Source: Synanceia verrucosa
Lineage: Eukaryota > Chordata > Actinopteri > Perciformes > Synanceiidae
DNA length: 64,000 nt
NCBI GenBank assembly: GCA_029721515.1
Contig: CM056567.1
Location: forward strand, 23,408,731 to 23,472,730
Direction of reading: 5' to 3'
The position numbers and the translations under genes were made by a program. This document shows positions 10,901 to 22,268 of this stretch, one piece after another. The stretch's first letter is position 1, and every line of letters begins with the position of its first letter. The notes beneath the pieces are model-generated. The model ran no database searches. It was not told the DNA's origin and saw only the letters and a list, made by a program, of their open reading frames with translations.

Positions 10901-13900
10901 TAAATACTCTAGAGCAGATTTAATAGTCAGTCATTAATTAATATCAAATTATGTATTTATAAACTTTTAAGTTATTGATTATAAACCATGAATGGTCATA
11001 AAAGGTGAAGCGGAGTGATAAAACTCAGCCTTAGGTATAATTCACTATTACTTTTAATAGTAGAAATAATCAGGGCGCCACCCAGTTTTGCTAAAACAGG
11101 GAAAACTTGTGAATTTGACATTAATTAATAGAGTCTCTTAATCTCAGGGTGCTACAGAGTTCTTGACCTAGTGTACAGTGATTCAATTGACAAACTAAAT
11201 GACCAGGCTACTAACAGAAAATAATAAAATAGAACATAGGAAATACTAGATTAATGGAAAATTTGATGGTTGAATAAATGATTAATTAATTCAATGTGAC
11301 CAGTTAGATTCAGTGGTGGTTATCTATACCAAATCAAGACTTGGGCTGTTGTTATCAATCTCATGACCAATCTGGTTTCAGTTGTGTGCACCGTTGAGCA
11401 GTTGAGTTTGAGAAGCACCAGAGAAGACTATGGAGTAATTTACTATTCAGAATTTAAATTTTAGTATTTTATTGTTAAGTATTATTCAGTTTGCTAGATT
11501 AAGCTCTAAATTTGGTCATTTAATTTAGTGTTTAATCATCAAACTCTTTAATATCTGAGGATGTGTATGCATTATGTCACCATTCCTGGATGGATGGGAG
11601 TGAGGAGTGGCTGCAGGTTCTGTCTGGATCTGCTGGATCTCTGCTGGACTCACTTCATCACCAGTGGCTCTTTTAGGCATCTGTGGACATCTCTGGACAA
11701 CTCTGGACAGCTGTGAACACCTTTGGTTGTCTCTGGACAGCTCTGGACAGCTCTGGACAGCTATGGACATCTTGGGTTGACATGGCTTGGCTGATATCAT
11801 TTCCATCTCAGTCTCTCCCTGTCTCTCTCTTCTTTACTGCATAGTCTCTGTGACCATGCTTCAAGCATGACTATCTATCTAGAGACTATCTTTCATCCCA
11901 CTCCCAGCATGTGAGAGAGGGAGAACAGAGAAGCAGTGGAGAGAGTGAAGATCAAAACTTGACTGGAGGCAGGAGGAGAGACCAAAACTTGACTAGCTTC
12001 AGCCTGCTGGATGACGCCTGCTGTTTCATGGTCTTTGTTGAGGATCCAGTGTGGATGTGACCACTGATCCCTCCCCATCCAACAGATTAACTGAGATGAT
12101 ATTCTTTTTAATTTATTTAATGTTGGTACTACTGTGTATTACTTCATTATTTTTTTGTCTATTTGAAAGCTTCTCTCTCTCAGCTGCAGATCAATACCAA
12201 GGAACCTCTGGAAGGAAACCACAGAGCAAAACTTGACCAATTGAATTGAAATTAAACAACAAATTAAACACACAGATGAACCATGGTATCAGAGCATGTA
12301 GGTAGGTGTACTATACAGGCAGATCTATGTATGATTGCATCTGTAGACTTATTCCACAGCTCATCCCACGTGTCACATTTGATCAAATGATCTCCACTGT
12401 ATGTATGGGCACATTCCTTTATAGAATAGATTTTTACAGTCATCTTAAATCAGCTTGTAACAAACAGCCCCTTAAACATTTATCTAAGTGACTGGGCTAC
12501 TGAAACGCACAAGGGAATGAAAGTTTGCATACATGTATATTACCAGACTAAATATTAGGGTAACACTGCAACAGTGATGAATATCGGTGAATATTTCTTA
12601 AGTCACTTATATAGGCCTATTTAATTCTACAGGGAAAGCACCACACACACACACACACTCCATTACATGTTGCGCTCGGCGCTTTATATTGTAAATCCCC
12701 CAATTAACAAAGAAAATCACACCTCCTCTGAATTCCCCCCTTTTGTCCCAGTCCACACAATGAAACTAAGAGTCCAAACTAAACAAAAACGCTGAGTCCA
12801 ATCTGTGCTTTGCACAAACAGTCTTTAAAGCTCCAGGGAGGGCAGCGGGCACGTAAATAATCCAGTGTCCTGAGCGCACCAAAAAAATTAATCCACAACA
12901 AAAAAGCAAAAAGGCGATTGCATATGTAAAGTGGTATACCACGCAAAAAATACAAAAGGGATCGTCTCACCAGGCTGTAGATTATTATCTGTCCGGGACA
13001 GCGGCAAGCTTCTTTGGTCCAGGCGGCCTCTCCGCGGGAACACGCACACACACCTATGTGGTGCAGATCATTTGGATGACCCAATTTGGGTGTTGTCTCC
13101 TCAGGGCAAGGGATGCTAACTCGTCCGGTAGCCTGAGTTCTTTTTCCTTTCCGACAAAGGAGGCTTACACTGACAACGCAGGCGGCTACAGCCCACAATG
13201 CTGGCACCACACGGTCAACACACACCCACACTTCCTGAATCTCACCACGGGCCACACACTAACCTCCTGCCAGCCCCTAAGTAAGCTTGGGTACGCCCTG
13301 ATAGAAGTCGCGGGCGGCCGCGGCCTTAAAGTCAAACCCCCCACACATACATACCAAATTATACGGTGGACACAAGTATCATCACACATTTACATTTCAT
13401 TTATGATATATATAACCATTCTAAGTGATTATATGATTATATGTGCAATGATACCATAATTATGGGAGCCCTTAAATTAATGTGACAGTGTCACAAACTT
13501 GAATCACAGTACACAGGAATCAAGAACAAAATCATATGCTCACTTACTCCTCTCCTAGTTTGTAGCTTGAGAGCCTCGCTTGTGGACGTAGCACACACAG
13601 CTCTCTCTATCTCCCCTCCACATGGGTAATAACACACAATATTACAAACAATATTTGATGCTTAAAAGGTTCTGACTAGAACTTCAGTAAACTCTGTGTT
13701 CACTTACGCTGACCCGCGTATTCTCTCCACGGTATAAAGTTTACCCTGCTCTCTTTATACACTCACATACCAAACACATTCACTTTTCCTTCCTTGCATC
13801 AAGAGGGCTACTGTTCACGCCCATCCCAAATCTCACGCGATTTCCTTGTCCTCATGTGATTTCCGACCTGGCTGGTCTTAAAGTGACAGTACACATTCTA

Positions 13901-13958
13901 CTAAGGCACAGGTGACGCAAATAATACAGTATGCCCTAGCCACTTGGCTACATAAGTA
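10901..13958. other. unassigned intronic DNA, probable inserted repeats
   Basis: No coding exon or recognised transposase. It lies between two stretches that are adjacent in the L1-type 3' UTR at 22.3-23.0 kb, so all or part may be a later insertion. Near 11695-11765 a short CTCTGGACAG motif is loosely repeated. At about 12640-13340 there is a GC-richer block with a TATA-like TATAAAGCGC on the minus strand (near 12679-12688), which could be a solo LTR, but I found no matching partner or target duplication. Confidence 0.3.
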
Positions 13959-14296
13959 AATAAAAAAAGAAACTGGCAGAGAATGGTGCACCAAGGGGCA
14001 CATGTGAAGTGTAGAAATGTATAGAGAGCATGAATATAGTGTGAAGTCTGAAGAGTGATTCAGCCCATTCTGGAGGGTCCCATTAGTACTCAACAATGGG
14101 ACATAACAGATGTTTGTACACCCTGATCCAACATGCATGAGTTATTTACACCGAAACCCAGAGCAGCTAAGATGACTGAGCAGGGGCCTGCTGGCCAAGC
14201 ATCCGTCCTGCCCACGCAGCAGGAACACCCAGGAGGCATCGCCCAGAGAGCCGACCAGGGCCACAGAGAAACACACAAACCCAGGGACCAAGAGCT
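13959..14296 (-). repeat. L1-type 3'-UTR fragment
   Basis: Aligns by eye with 22720-23020. Shared blocks include AGTACTCAACAATGGGACA, GTACACCCTGA, CAACATGCAT and ACACACAAACCCAGGGACCA. Noncoding. Confidence 0.65.
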
Positions 14297-14469
14297 GTGT
14301 CGGCAAGTGTCGGCTGTGGCTCTCCGTGCATATCGGAGCCAAGGTTGCCCTCAGCGTTTGCCTGCAGGTTACGTCACCTGGAGGCTCTGTGTTGTATCCC
14401 TCTGGAGCCTGCAGTTGAGTCGCCCTAGGCAACTGTCTATGTTGTCTATGTCTATGAACCGGCCCTGCT

Positions 14470-15112
14470 GCATATTGTGCTGGGTCCATCTGTGCATAAC
14501 GGAACATGGATGGAACCAGCAATCCTCAGGCTGCTGGATGATCTTGCGTGCCTAATCAGCCGATTTAGAATCCTTAGAGCTGTGCTCTTGGACCTGTGCA
14601 CTGAACTGGGTCCAGCATTTGAAAGGAGCACCCGCTTCACCCATGCCATATCAGTGCCAACACAAGTAGGTCCATGGACCTCATACAGTATAACACTGAA
14701 TAATGATGGAAAGGCAGCACTGTAAAAATGAACACTGATGATGAATGTGATATTTGGGCATACTTAAGTGACCCACATGTTTTGGCACAGGTATTGACCA
14801 CTGGGTGTCCTGGCAACTGGGACATACCAGTGGGAACTAGCCGACAGGTCTATGCAAACAATAATATTAACTTGCCCACCCTTGTGGCTGAAGCCCCTGC
14901 TGGGAACGCCATAATGCCTGCAGTCTGGGATGGGCTCATCAGGCTGTACATTAGATTCCCTTACACTGTGGAGGAGCAGGCTGACACCAAAAGGCAATTT
15001 GCAGCAATGTCTGGTTTTCCCAACATAATCAGGGCCATTGGTTACACTCACTTCATGATGAGGGCTCCATCCATAAACATGTGAGCTGGAAAAACCTCCA
15101 TACCATCAACAC
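14470..15112 (+). pseudogene. Harbinger (HARBI1-like) transposase, partial, with intron
   Basis: Two coding parts resemble HARBI1-type nuclease proteins of PIF/Harbinger transposons. The first ends FERSTRFTHAISVPTQ at 14665. After a GT...AG intron (14666-14790), the second continues VLTT and later YIRFPYTVEEQADTKRQFAA, MSGFPNIIRAIGYTHF and KNLHTINTV, the region around the first catalytic Asp of the family, here altered. The reading frame shifts several times, and the sequence is cut at about 15113 by a Gypsy LTR. The intron carries AAAGG at 14710-14714, the unoccupied equivalent of the retrovirus insertion site in the copy at 34.2-43.9 kb. Confidence 0.72.
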
Positions 15113-15343
15113 TGTCATATCCTGAGATTGCTAAACCTTGGTATTACCCTAGAGGGAGCTCTGGGGAAGCAAAGTGTGTGTTACCTGACAGGAAGTGACC
15201 TGACAGGAAAGCTATACAGTACGTATGGGCCCTCTGGTGGCCGGTGAAAGTGTGTGCACTGCCTTAAATGTTTTGAGTGAAGCCACAAGAAACTGCTCCC
15301 GAGCCCTGTGTCCTCCTTTGACAAATGCTGATCCACAATCTTA
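15113..15343 (+). repeat. probable Gypsy LTR
   Basis: Starts TGTCATATCC immediately after Harbinger coding sequence. It is followed at about 15344 by TTGGCGACAAGGAT, which resembles a primer-binding site, and then by a gag start at 15481. No second LTR was found, so the boundary is inferred from this one copy. Confidence 0.5.
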
Positions 15344-17045
15344 TGTTGGCGACAAGGATACTAGGGGAGAGATGCCACACCTATAAGCTGGAGCACATGG
15401 AACGAACATGGCTTGACTTGATTGTTTGAAGACTCACTTGGAACAAATAACTTGGTGAAGAGAGGAGGACACATGGTGAGATGGCAACAATAGGGACACT
15501 GCCCCCATTTGATAGCAATGTGCAAACTTGGGAGGAATCCTGTGAAATTATGGAACACTTTTTTATCGCAAGTGATGTTGATGATGAAGATAAAAAGAAA
15601 TCCATATTGCTCAGTGTGGTGGGGGCACAAACCTATAGTTTGATGAGAAACCTCCTAAGTCCCACAAAACCTGGATTAAAGCTTTTGACCAGTTGGAAGC
15701 ATTACTAAAAAAAACACTTTAATCCCAAACCAAGTGAAAGCGTCCAGAGAAAAAATTTGAGACCCACGTGAAAAAACCTACAGAATCTGTTGCGGAATAT
15801 GTGACCGAATTGAGAAAATTATCTCAGGACTGTAATTATGGATAGACATTGTCACAAATGTTATGGGACAGGTTGGTGTGTGGAACAAATGATGACAGAA
15901 TCCAAAGAAGATTATGATCAGAGACTGCTTCAACGTTTGAAAGTGCTTTGTCTCTAGCTAAAGCTATGGAATCTGCAAATAAAATGTGCAGGATATGCAA
16001 ATGAAAGGGGGAGCCATGCCATGTCATGCAATGAGAATTGGGGAAGCAAAGAACTGTGGAAACGTACAAAGTGCCAAAGAGTATTACCGCTGCAAGGGGA
16101 AGCATGCACCTACAGACTGTCATTTCAATATGACAGACAAAAAAACACAAAAGACATAGTGGACGAAGAGGGAGGCGCTTCAGGCAATAGCGCAATCACT
16201 TTCCCTGTACAATGTCCAGGGCGAGGATGGAGAGGAGAGGGAACCACCCTATAAGGTTTGCTTGGACTTAAATGGAGAACTGGTAACATTTGAAGTGGAC
16301 ACTGGATGTGGCTTCAAAATATTAAATCAAAGAACATTTAGAGAAAAGGTAAAACATGTTCCTCCATTAAAAGGAATCCACTTAGATTTGAGAACATATA
16401 ATAAACAAATCATAAATGTGCTTGATAAGACTGAAGAAGAAATACTGCCTATTATGGTAGTTAAATGCAGAGGTCTAAATTTATTGGGGAGAGGGAGGTT
16501 GAAACATGTTAAACTAGACTGGGCTGAAATGAAAAGCCATGTGCAGCTTATTACAAACCACCCACAATCCCTGATCCTACAGCAAGTGCTCACGAAGCAT
16601 GAGAGAGTGTTTAAAAAGGAGCTGGGAAAAGGTTTAAAGCCACGATTTAAGTGCCTGCTGATGCTACTCTCCACTTCTGTAGACCCAGGTCTGTTCCCTA
16701 TGCTATGAAGCCTAAAGTTTAGGCTGAAATTGAAAGTTTGATCAAAGAGGATATCATCACCCTGGTTAAATGTTCGGACTGGGCTGCTCCTGTTGTTTCC
16801 TTACTAAAGCCAGACGGAGACTGTAGAGATTGTGGAGATTATAAATTGACTGTTAATAGAGTCTCCACCCTAGAACAGTACCCCATCCCCAAAGTGGAGG
16901 ACTTGCTGTCGGTGTTAGCAGGATGACAGCAGTTCACTAAACTTGACATGAGTCATGCATATCAACAAATCCAAATGGATGACATGTTTACATATAACAG
17001 ACTACCATTTGGTATATTTTCTACTCCTGCCATCTTCCAAAGAAC
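15344..17045 (+). pseudogene. Ty3/Gypsy gag-pol relic
   Basis: Gag begins at 15481 (MATIGTLPPFDSNVQTW, then DEDKKKSILLSVVGAQTY, typical of Gypsy capsid). Shifted frames carry the remainder of gag and a nucleocapsid knuckle near 16085-16130 whose first Cys is lost (YYRCKGKHAPTDCHF). A protease EVDTGCGF follows at about 16290, and the first RT blocks at 16738-16990 (DWAAPVVSLLKPDG, YPIPKVEDLLSVLAG, FTKLDMSHAYQQIQM). A deletion then joins RLPFGIFSTPAIFQRT, and the match ends about 17045, before the catalytic YxDD. RNase H, integrase and the 3' LTR are absent. There are many frameshifts and stops, so this is an old truncated copy. Confidence 0.8.
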
Positions 17046-18618
17046 AGCAGTTGTAAGCACCACAGTTGCCTTGGTCAGCTGGATGGCCATGATGTTTCCG
17101 AGAACAACAGCAATGGTGGTGTGACGCTCATTCATTGTGGTTAATTGTTGGGCCACAACACCGACTGCAGTACCGTGCCTGTAAGCACCCTCAACTGGTC
17201 CCAATGTGCTTGGCTGGTGTCTCATGCATGAATGGTGCTACGGCCTGGAGTGCTTGGGCTGGGTGCTCTGGTGCCAGGGGTGCTGCCGGGTATGACTGTG
17301 ATGTGGAGGACCACTGACTCCCCCTCTGGCCTTGGGGAAATGTGTGTATAACATTCAGTGTATTCATTTCATTGTCTGTCTGTAAACATAATTGTCTTAT
17401 GTATACATTCGTCGGAATTAATTTTCTTTCGGTGGCCAGCCATATAGGTGAAGGAATGATTGAAACTGAAGTGTAGCTATTAGTGTAGCTAGTGTGTAGA
17501 GTTTTTTATAGCTTCAGTAACGGAGTGATTTAAGTTCATGTTATCTGTTTAATTGTCACAGCCTTCAGCTAGAAGTGATTTTCAGTGTAGACTTCCTTTC
17601 CAGTCAGGTTACAGTGATCATTCCTTCCTGTACTGTTGAATTTAGTTCTGTTGAGTTTTCCCTCCTTGGCCGGCACGACACTGTCACCATGATTGCCGAT
17701 GTCGGATCAACTGTAGCAGTAATCATACATACATATCTGCACATTGCCAACAAGCCTATTGAGCTCTGTGTCCAAAAAGTTTAGGGTTTTTTTTGTTCCT
17801 CTCTCCATTCTTGTCCACCTACCTCACTCCACACATCCCAGAGTGCACAAGGCTGCTTTATATTCACGTGTGACTTTGCACTGACCACATATAGTTGTGT
17901 TTTAGGCATGTAGAGGGCAGGATATGAGACATGCTCCTGTCTGCATTTTTCTCGACTCATGTGTGCTTTGTCAATGGTAATTGCACACATCTGTGCATAC
18001 ACACAGTTTGAGAGATCTGAAAAGAGCATACATTTTTAGTGTGTACACCACTTTCGGATTTTCGGTGTACTGCAGTTTTAGTGGCGGATTTATATGCTTT
18101 TTGATGAATGAGTCCCCAAGAGGGTATGATATTATCCAAACAGAAGTTAAGATAGTCTGTTATGCAGTCTGTGAGGCTGTCACTGTCCTCCCCACGAGAG
18201 TCCCCAAGTTCTTACCACAAAGTTGTGTTAAAACAGTTTTTCAGAGCCTCCTTAGACTCCACAGACCATCTCTTGTGTGTGTGACCACTGGCTGTCTATG
18301 CACAAGTATCCACATACAGTACTTCAGAAGCAGTGGTATTTTATGTGATGTCATGGATTAGACATCAGAAGCACCTGTTTTAACTATTTTCCACCATACT
18401 GAGCCATTTTTGCAATGATATAACTACTACCATAGTATTTATGGTCCACTGTCGCCCCCCTGGCGGTGTAGATTGTCGCCCCCCCCCCGTTGGAGGGAGT
18501 GTATATTTTTGCACAGAAAGATTTTTTTTTATTGATCAGAGTCTGAAAGACGTTTTATTTTGAAAAATGACCAAATATTCATGATACTTTTCTTAAAATA
18601 TGAAGCCCACAAACTCTG
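17046..18618. other. no gene seen
   Basis: Mixed intronic DNA. On the minus strand near 17225-16960 there is a short open frame of low complexity (TTMNERHTTIAVVLGNIMAI) that might derive from a Harbinger accessory (Myb-like) protein, but this is weak. A C-run lies near 18478-18489. Confidence 0.3.
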
Positions 18619-18986
18619 TTCTGGATTAAAATCAAGGCAGAATATTCAGAGATCGCCAAAAAAGCACTGAAAACCCTGCTTCCATTTCCAACACCCTATC
18701 TTTGTGAAGTGGGGTTTTCTGCAGTGACAGTGACCAAAACAACATTACGGTGTGGACTGGATATATAGAACACACTTCTGGTGTCACTATCTCCCATAAC
18801 CCCTAGATTGGACTGGCTCATTGCAGAGACACAAGCTCATGTCTCCTACTAATTCGAAATTCGTACTGGTCAGTTGTATTTTTATGTACTTTACATTTGT
18901 TTTTATGGCAGTCGTATAATTTTATTTCATCATATTTATACCCTACACCTTGAAGGGCACGGCACAAAAAAGGTTGGGGACCGCTG
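18619..18986 (+). mobile_element. hAT transposon 3' end with transposase C-terminus
   Basis: A 78-codon frame (18619-18852) encodes the C-terminal dimerisation region of a ZBED/hAT-type transposase: FWIKIKAEYSEIAKKALKTL, LPFPTPYLCEVGFSAVTVTK, then SLSPITPRLDWLIAETQAHV and a stop. One internal amber codon breaks it. About 130 bp downstream the element closes with AGGTTGGGGACCGCTG, a typical hAT 3' terminal sequence. The 5' part of the element is missing. Confidence 0.78.
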
Positions 18987-19619
18987 ATCTAGAGTGAGAG
19001 AGAGAGGCACCATAGCAGTGCCAGCAGCTTGTTTGCATAGAACTAAAAGAGTTCGACCACTTGGATGTGAGTAGAAAAAAAGACTAAAAGACTGTAATTT
19101 TATTGTAGAAGTAAATGTGCATTTAGAGGAAAAATATGTTAATGCTTATTCAGCTTGTATACTGTTAAAATTGCTCCATGTGTTACATGTTTTCTGTATC
19201 TTTATAGTGACTGCTTAGTTTTTGTAAGCCAGTGCTTTCAGCTGAGCAGACAATCTTAAGTTCTAAGCTTAAATGTGAATGTTATTGAGGTGTATAGTGA
19301 CTGGAATATGTGTAGTATTTAGGCTACAGTGTTGTGAGAAGGACAGATGAGTAGACAAGTGTGAGTTGCTGTCATTCCACTGCCTTCTGGTCTCTGTCTC
19401 CATCTTCATCATCATCAACTTATCACTACAACACAGTTTTCCCTGCTAATGCTTAATGCTGGTAACACTCAAGTGTACTTAAAAAAAATAAAAAGAGAGT
19501 TTTGTTTTGAGATCTCATTTTTTATTTGTTTTGTTTTTGTTGGGTTTCCACCTTTAAAATTGGTTGTGGGATTGTGTTTCACGTCAAACGTGTACACACC
19601 CTGAGGTCGATGTGTCATA
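18987..19619. other. no gene seen
   Basis: AT-rich intronic DNA beyond the hAT end. Nothing recognisable. Confidence 0.35.
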
Positions 19620-20120
19620 TGTAACTCATTGCTGTTATGTAAAACAGAAAGTGCCTTGCGCCAGTGTTCTTGGCCATTTGACATTTTTAAGAATTAAGAA
19701 TATTTTGTACTATGACTCTGAAAACAGAATAGGTCAAATGAAAGAAGAGATTCTCTATATCATCATGAAAAAAAAATGTTTTCACCTTGTTCTGTTCTTG
19801 TTTTATCAGAGATAGAGGCCAGTTTCATCAAAATCACCACTTTCTCTCCAGATTCTGTTTGTTTTGCTCTTTAATAGCGATCATCTCCACTTCCTGCTGT
19901 GATTTCTGTGGTGTATACTGTCTCTTTATGTCCCGACTACAAAAAATGGCCACAGAAGCCCCAACATTACTCACAGACTGTGTGATACGTTCTTTTGTGC
20001 CAGCTGCTGAAAAAACTGTTTGACGTATATGTATACATGCATATGTATACATCTATGACACTCAAGCATTGGATTTTAAATGGCATATAAATATGTCAAT
20101 GGCACTCAAAGAGTTAATGT
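19620..20120. repeat. MITE-like repeat, copy 2 (GTGCC-ended family)
   Basis: The fullest uninterrupted copy of the family also at 1338 and 49450. It opens near AACTCATTG / GAAAGTGCCTTGCGCCAGTG and closes GGCACTCAAAGAGTTAA. It serves as the empty-site reference for the hAT MITE inserted into the 49-kb copy. Noncoding. Confidence 0.55.
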
Positions 20121-21539
20121 TTTAACTGAAAATTTAATACAAGAAAAAGTAAACCATAATCCACTACAGAGTTCAAGGTATCAGTGCTGGTGCATTCTTT
20201 CAATAATGGGTTAAGTATGGCTGTTGTATGCCCCACTGCTTTATTGTATGAACATGGACATTTAGTTCTACCTGTAAAAACTTGGCAGCACTCAAGCCAA
20301 TTAGGTTACAATACCATACTGGAATAGAATGGAATGTGGTAGCTCTGAATCTCAGTGGAGATGGGCTGTGCAGGAGTCCCCAGGAACTGGACTGTTGTCG
20401 ACAGCAGTTTCATTGTGCTAAAACAATCTAAACCTGACCCAATCTAACCTAATCTAAAGATTAGCAGTCACAACGTGTGATGTTATGGAACAGGATTCCA
20501 GCTCAGAAGCAGTCACATCAACAGTGTATTTCTTATTTTCCACCATATTGAGGTGTTTTCTCATGTTTGATCGATGGAGCAAAAACATGCTATTTTTCTG
20601 ATTTCCACAAGGAGCATTGCTGCTATGTTTGGAACACTGCATGTGGCAAATGTATGCAAGTTAAAAAATGCATTGATATGATTGTCCCAGAGTGGTGTGT
20701 GTGGTGTCTGTGTTCATGTGCATATGTGTGAGAGAGAATCCTTTGGGAAAATGTGTTCTCCCACACTAATACCTCCCGCTGCCCTTGATAGTAGAATCAG
20801 GACCGTATGTTACCATGGCGACTGGCCCCATAATGTTACCAAGGCAATACCAGAGAGGCAGCAATGCAGCAGTGGTTGTCAAAGAGAACAGAAGAATGAG
20901 AGAGGAGAAGAGAGGAAATTGGAACTAACAATGAGAAGGTTTGAAAGATACAAAGAGATGAGAAGATGAAGAAAAAATATGGAAGAAAGAGAGAATGGGA
21001 TTTGGAGAAAAGTATTAATGTGTTGACACATCAGCATGTAACAACCATTTGATAGCCAAGTGCTTTCAAGTCACCTTGAAGAGTCCTAATTCTGTCATGT
21101 GGCTGACCTGACTCATTTTGACATTGACTGCCAGGAAGGAGACTGCTGACCATCAACACTGGGAGGGACGGAAGAGGACAACTTGATGAGTGCCTTGAGG
21201 GGACTGACTGTCACGCACATGAGCCTGGCCAGCTTATTGTACCACGTTACTCAGCTCACTCTGTCCAAGCGCATCTGCTGACTTCTAAAAACAGTCCAGA
21301 TAGCCCAGACAGTCTCACTAAGGGCAACATTGTTGGATGGTGAAGGGGAGCAACACTTCCTGTGTCCCTCCCCCACAGTTATATGAGAGCAGGAGGCCAC
21401 TTGGATGACCTTGCTGTGTCTTTCTTTCTGTCACACAGCCAATAAAGTATCAAAGCTTGCAGTTTTTCAGTGACAGGGAGCGAAATGTCAAACACTATCA
21501 GGGGAATATCTGCACTGAGATGTCAACAAACATGTGAGA
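20121..21539. other. no gene seen
   Basis: Intronic DNA without recognised domains. An AATAAAG at about 21442 follows TCACACAGCC and could be a relic poly(A) signal, but I see no gene for it. Confidence 0.35.
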
Positions 21540-22268
21540 CTTTGCATCTTGTTGTTGTCTTGTTAGATCTTAGCGCTGCTTTTGACACCATTGACCACCA
21601 TATCCTTTGCAGAAATTAGAACATTGAATTGGCATCAGAGAAACTGCATTAAACTGGTTCAAGTCATATTTATCAAACTGATCCCAGTTTGTACATGTTA
21701 ATGATGAGTCCTCCATGCACTCCAAAGTCAGTTATGGAGTTCCTCAAGGTTCTGTGCTTGGACCAATTCTATTCACTTTATATATGCTTCCTTTAGGCAA
21801 TGTTATCGGAAAACACTCCATAAACTTTCACTGTTATACAGATGATACTCAGCTATATTTATCGTTCAGGCCAGACAAAACCAGCCAGTTAGCTAAACTC
21901 CAAACATGTCTTAAGAACATAAAAACTTGGATGACGGACAATTTCCTGTTGTTAAATTTAGACAAAACTGAAGTTATTCTAATTGGCCCTGAAAATCTCA
22001 GAAATAAATTATGTAATGACTTACTCTAGATGGCTTTGCACCAGTCTGTAGCACCTCTGTAAAAAATCTAGGGGTCATTTTTGACCAAGATATGTCCTTC
22101 AACGTCCACATGAAACAAACAGCTAGAACGTTTTTTTTCCATCTGCGTAACATTGCAAAAATCAGGCATATTCTCTCTAAAAACGATGCAGAAAAATTAG
22201 TCCATGCATTTGTTACTTCTAGGCTGGACTATTGCAATGCCTTATTATCAGGCTGCCCTAATAAGTCT
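21540..22268 (+). pseudogene. L2-clade LINE fragment, RT part
   Basis: A degraded 5'-truncated copy related to the LINE at 5279-10530 but on the + strand. It starts within RT (LDLSAAFDTIDHHI in a shifted frame). It includes SYGVPQGSVLGPILFTLYML at 21730-21790 and YTDDTQLYLSF, where YVDD of the other copy has become YTDD. It runs to LDYCNALLSGCPNKS at 22265. There it is interrupted by a minus-strand L1-type insertion and resumes at about 24834. Confidence 0.82.

Noticed and set aside
12779..13459. Possible host gene in a GC-rich block
   Set aside because: Frames on both strands are of similar length with no domain or splice logic. A repeat is more likely.
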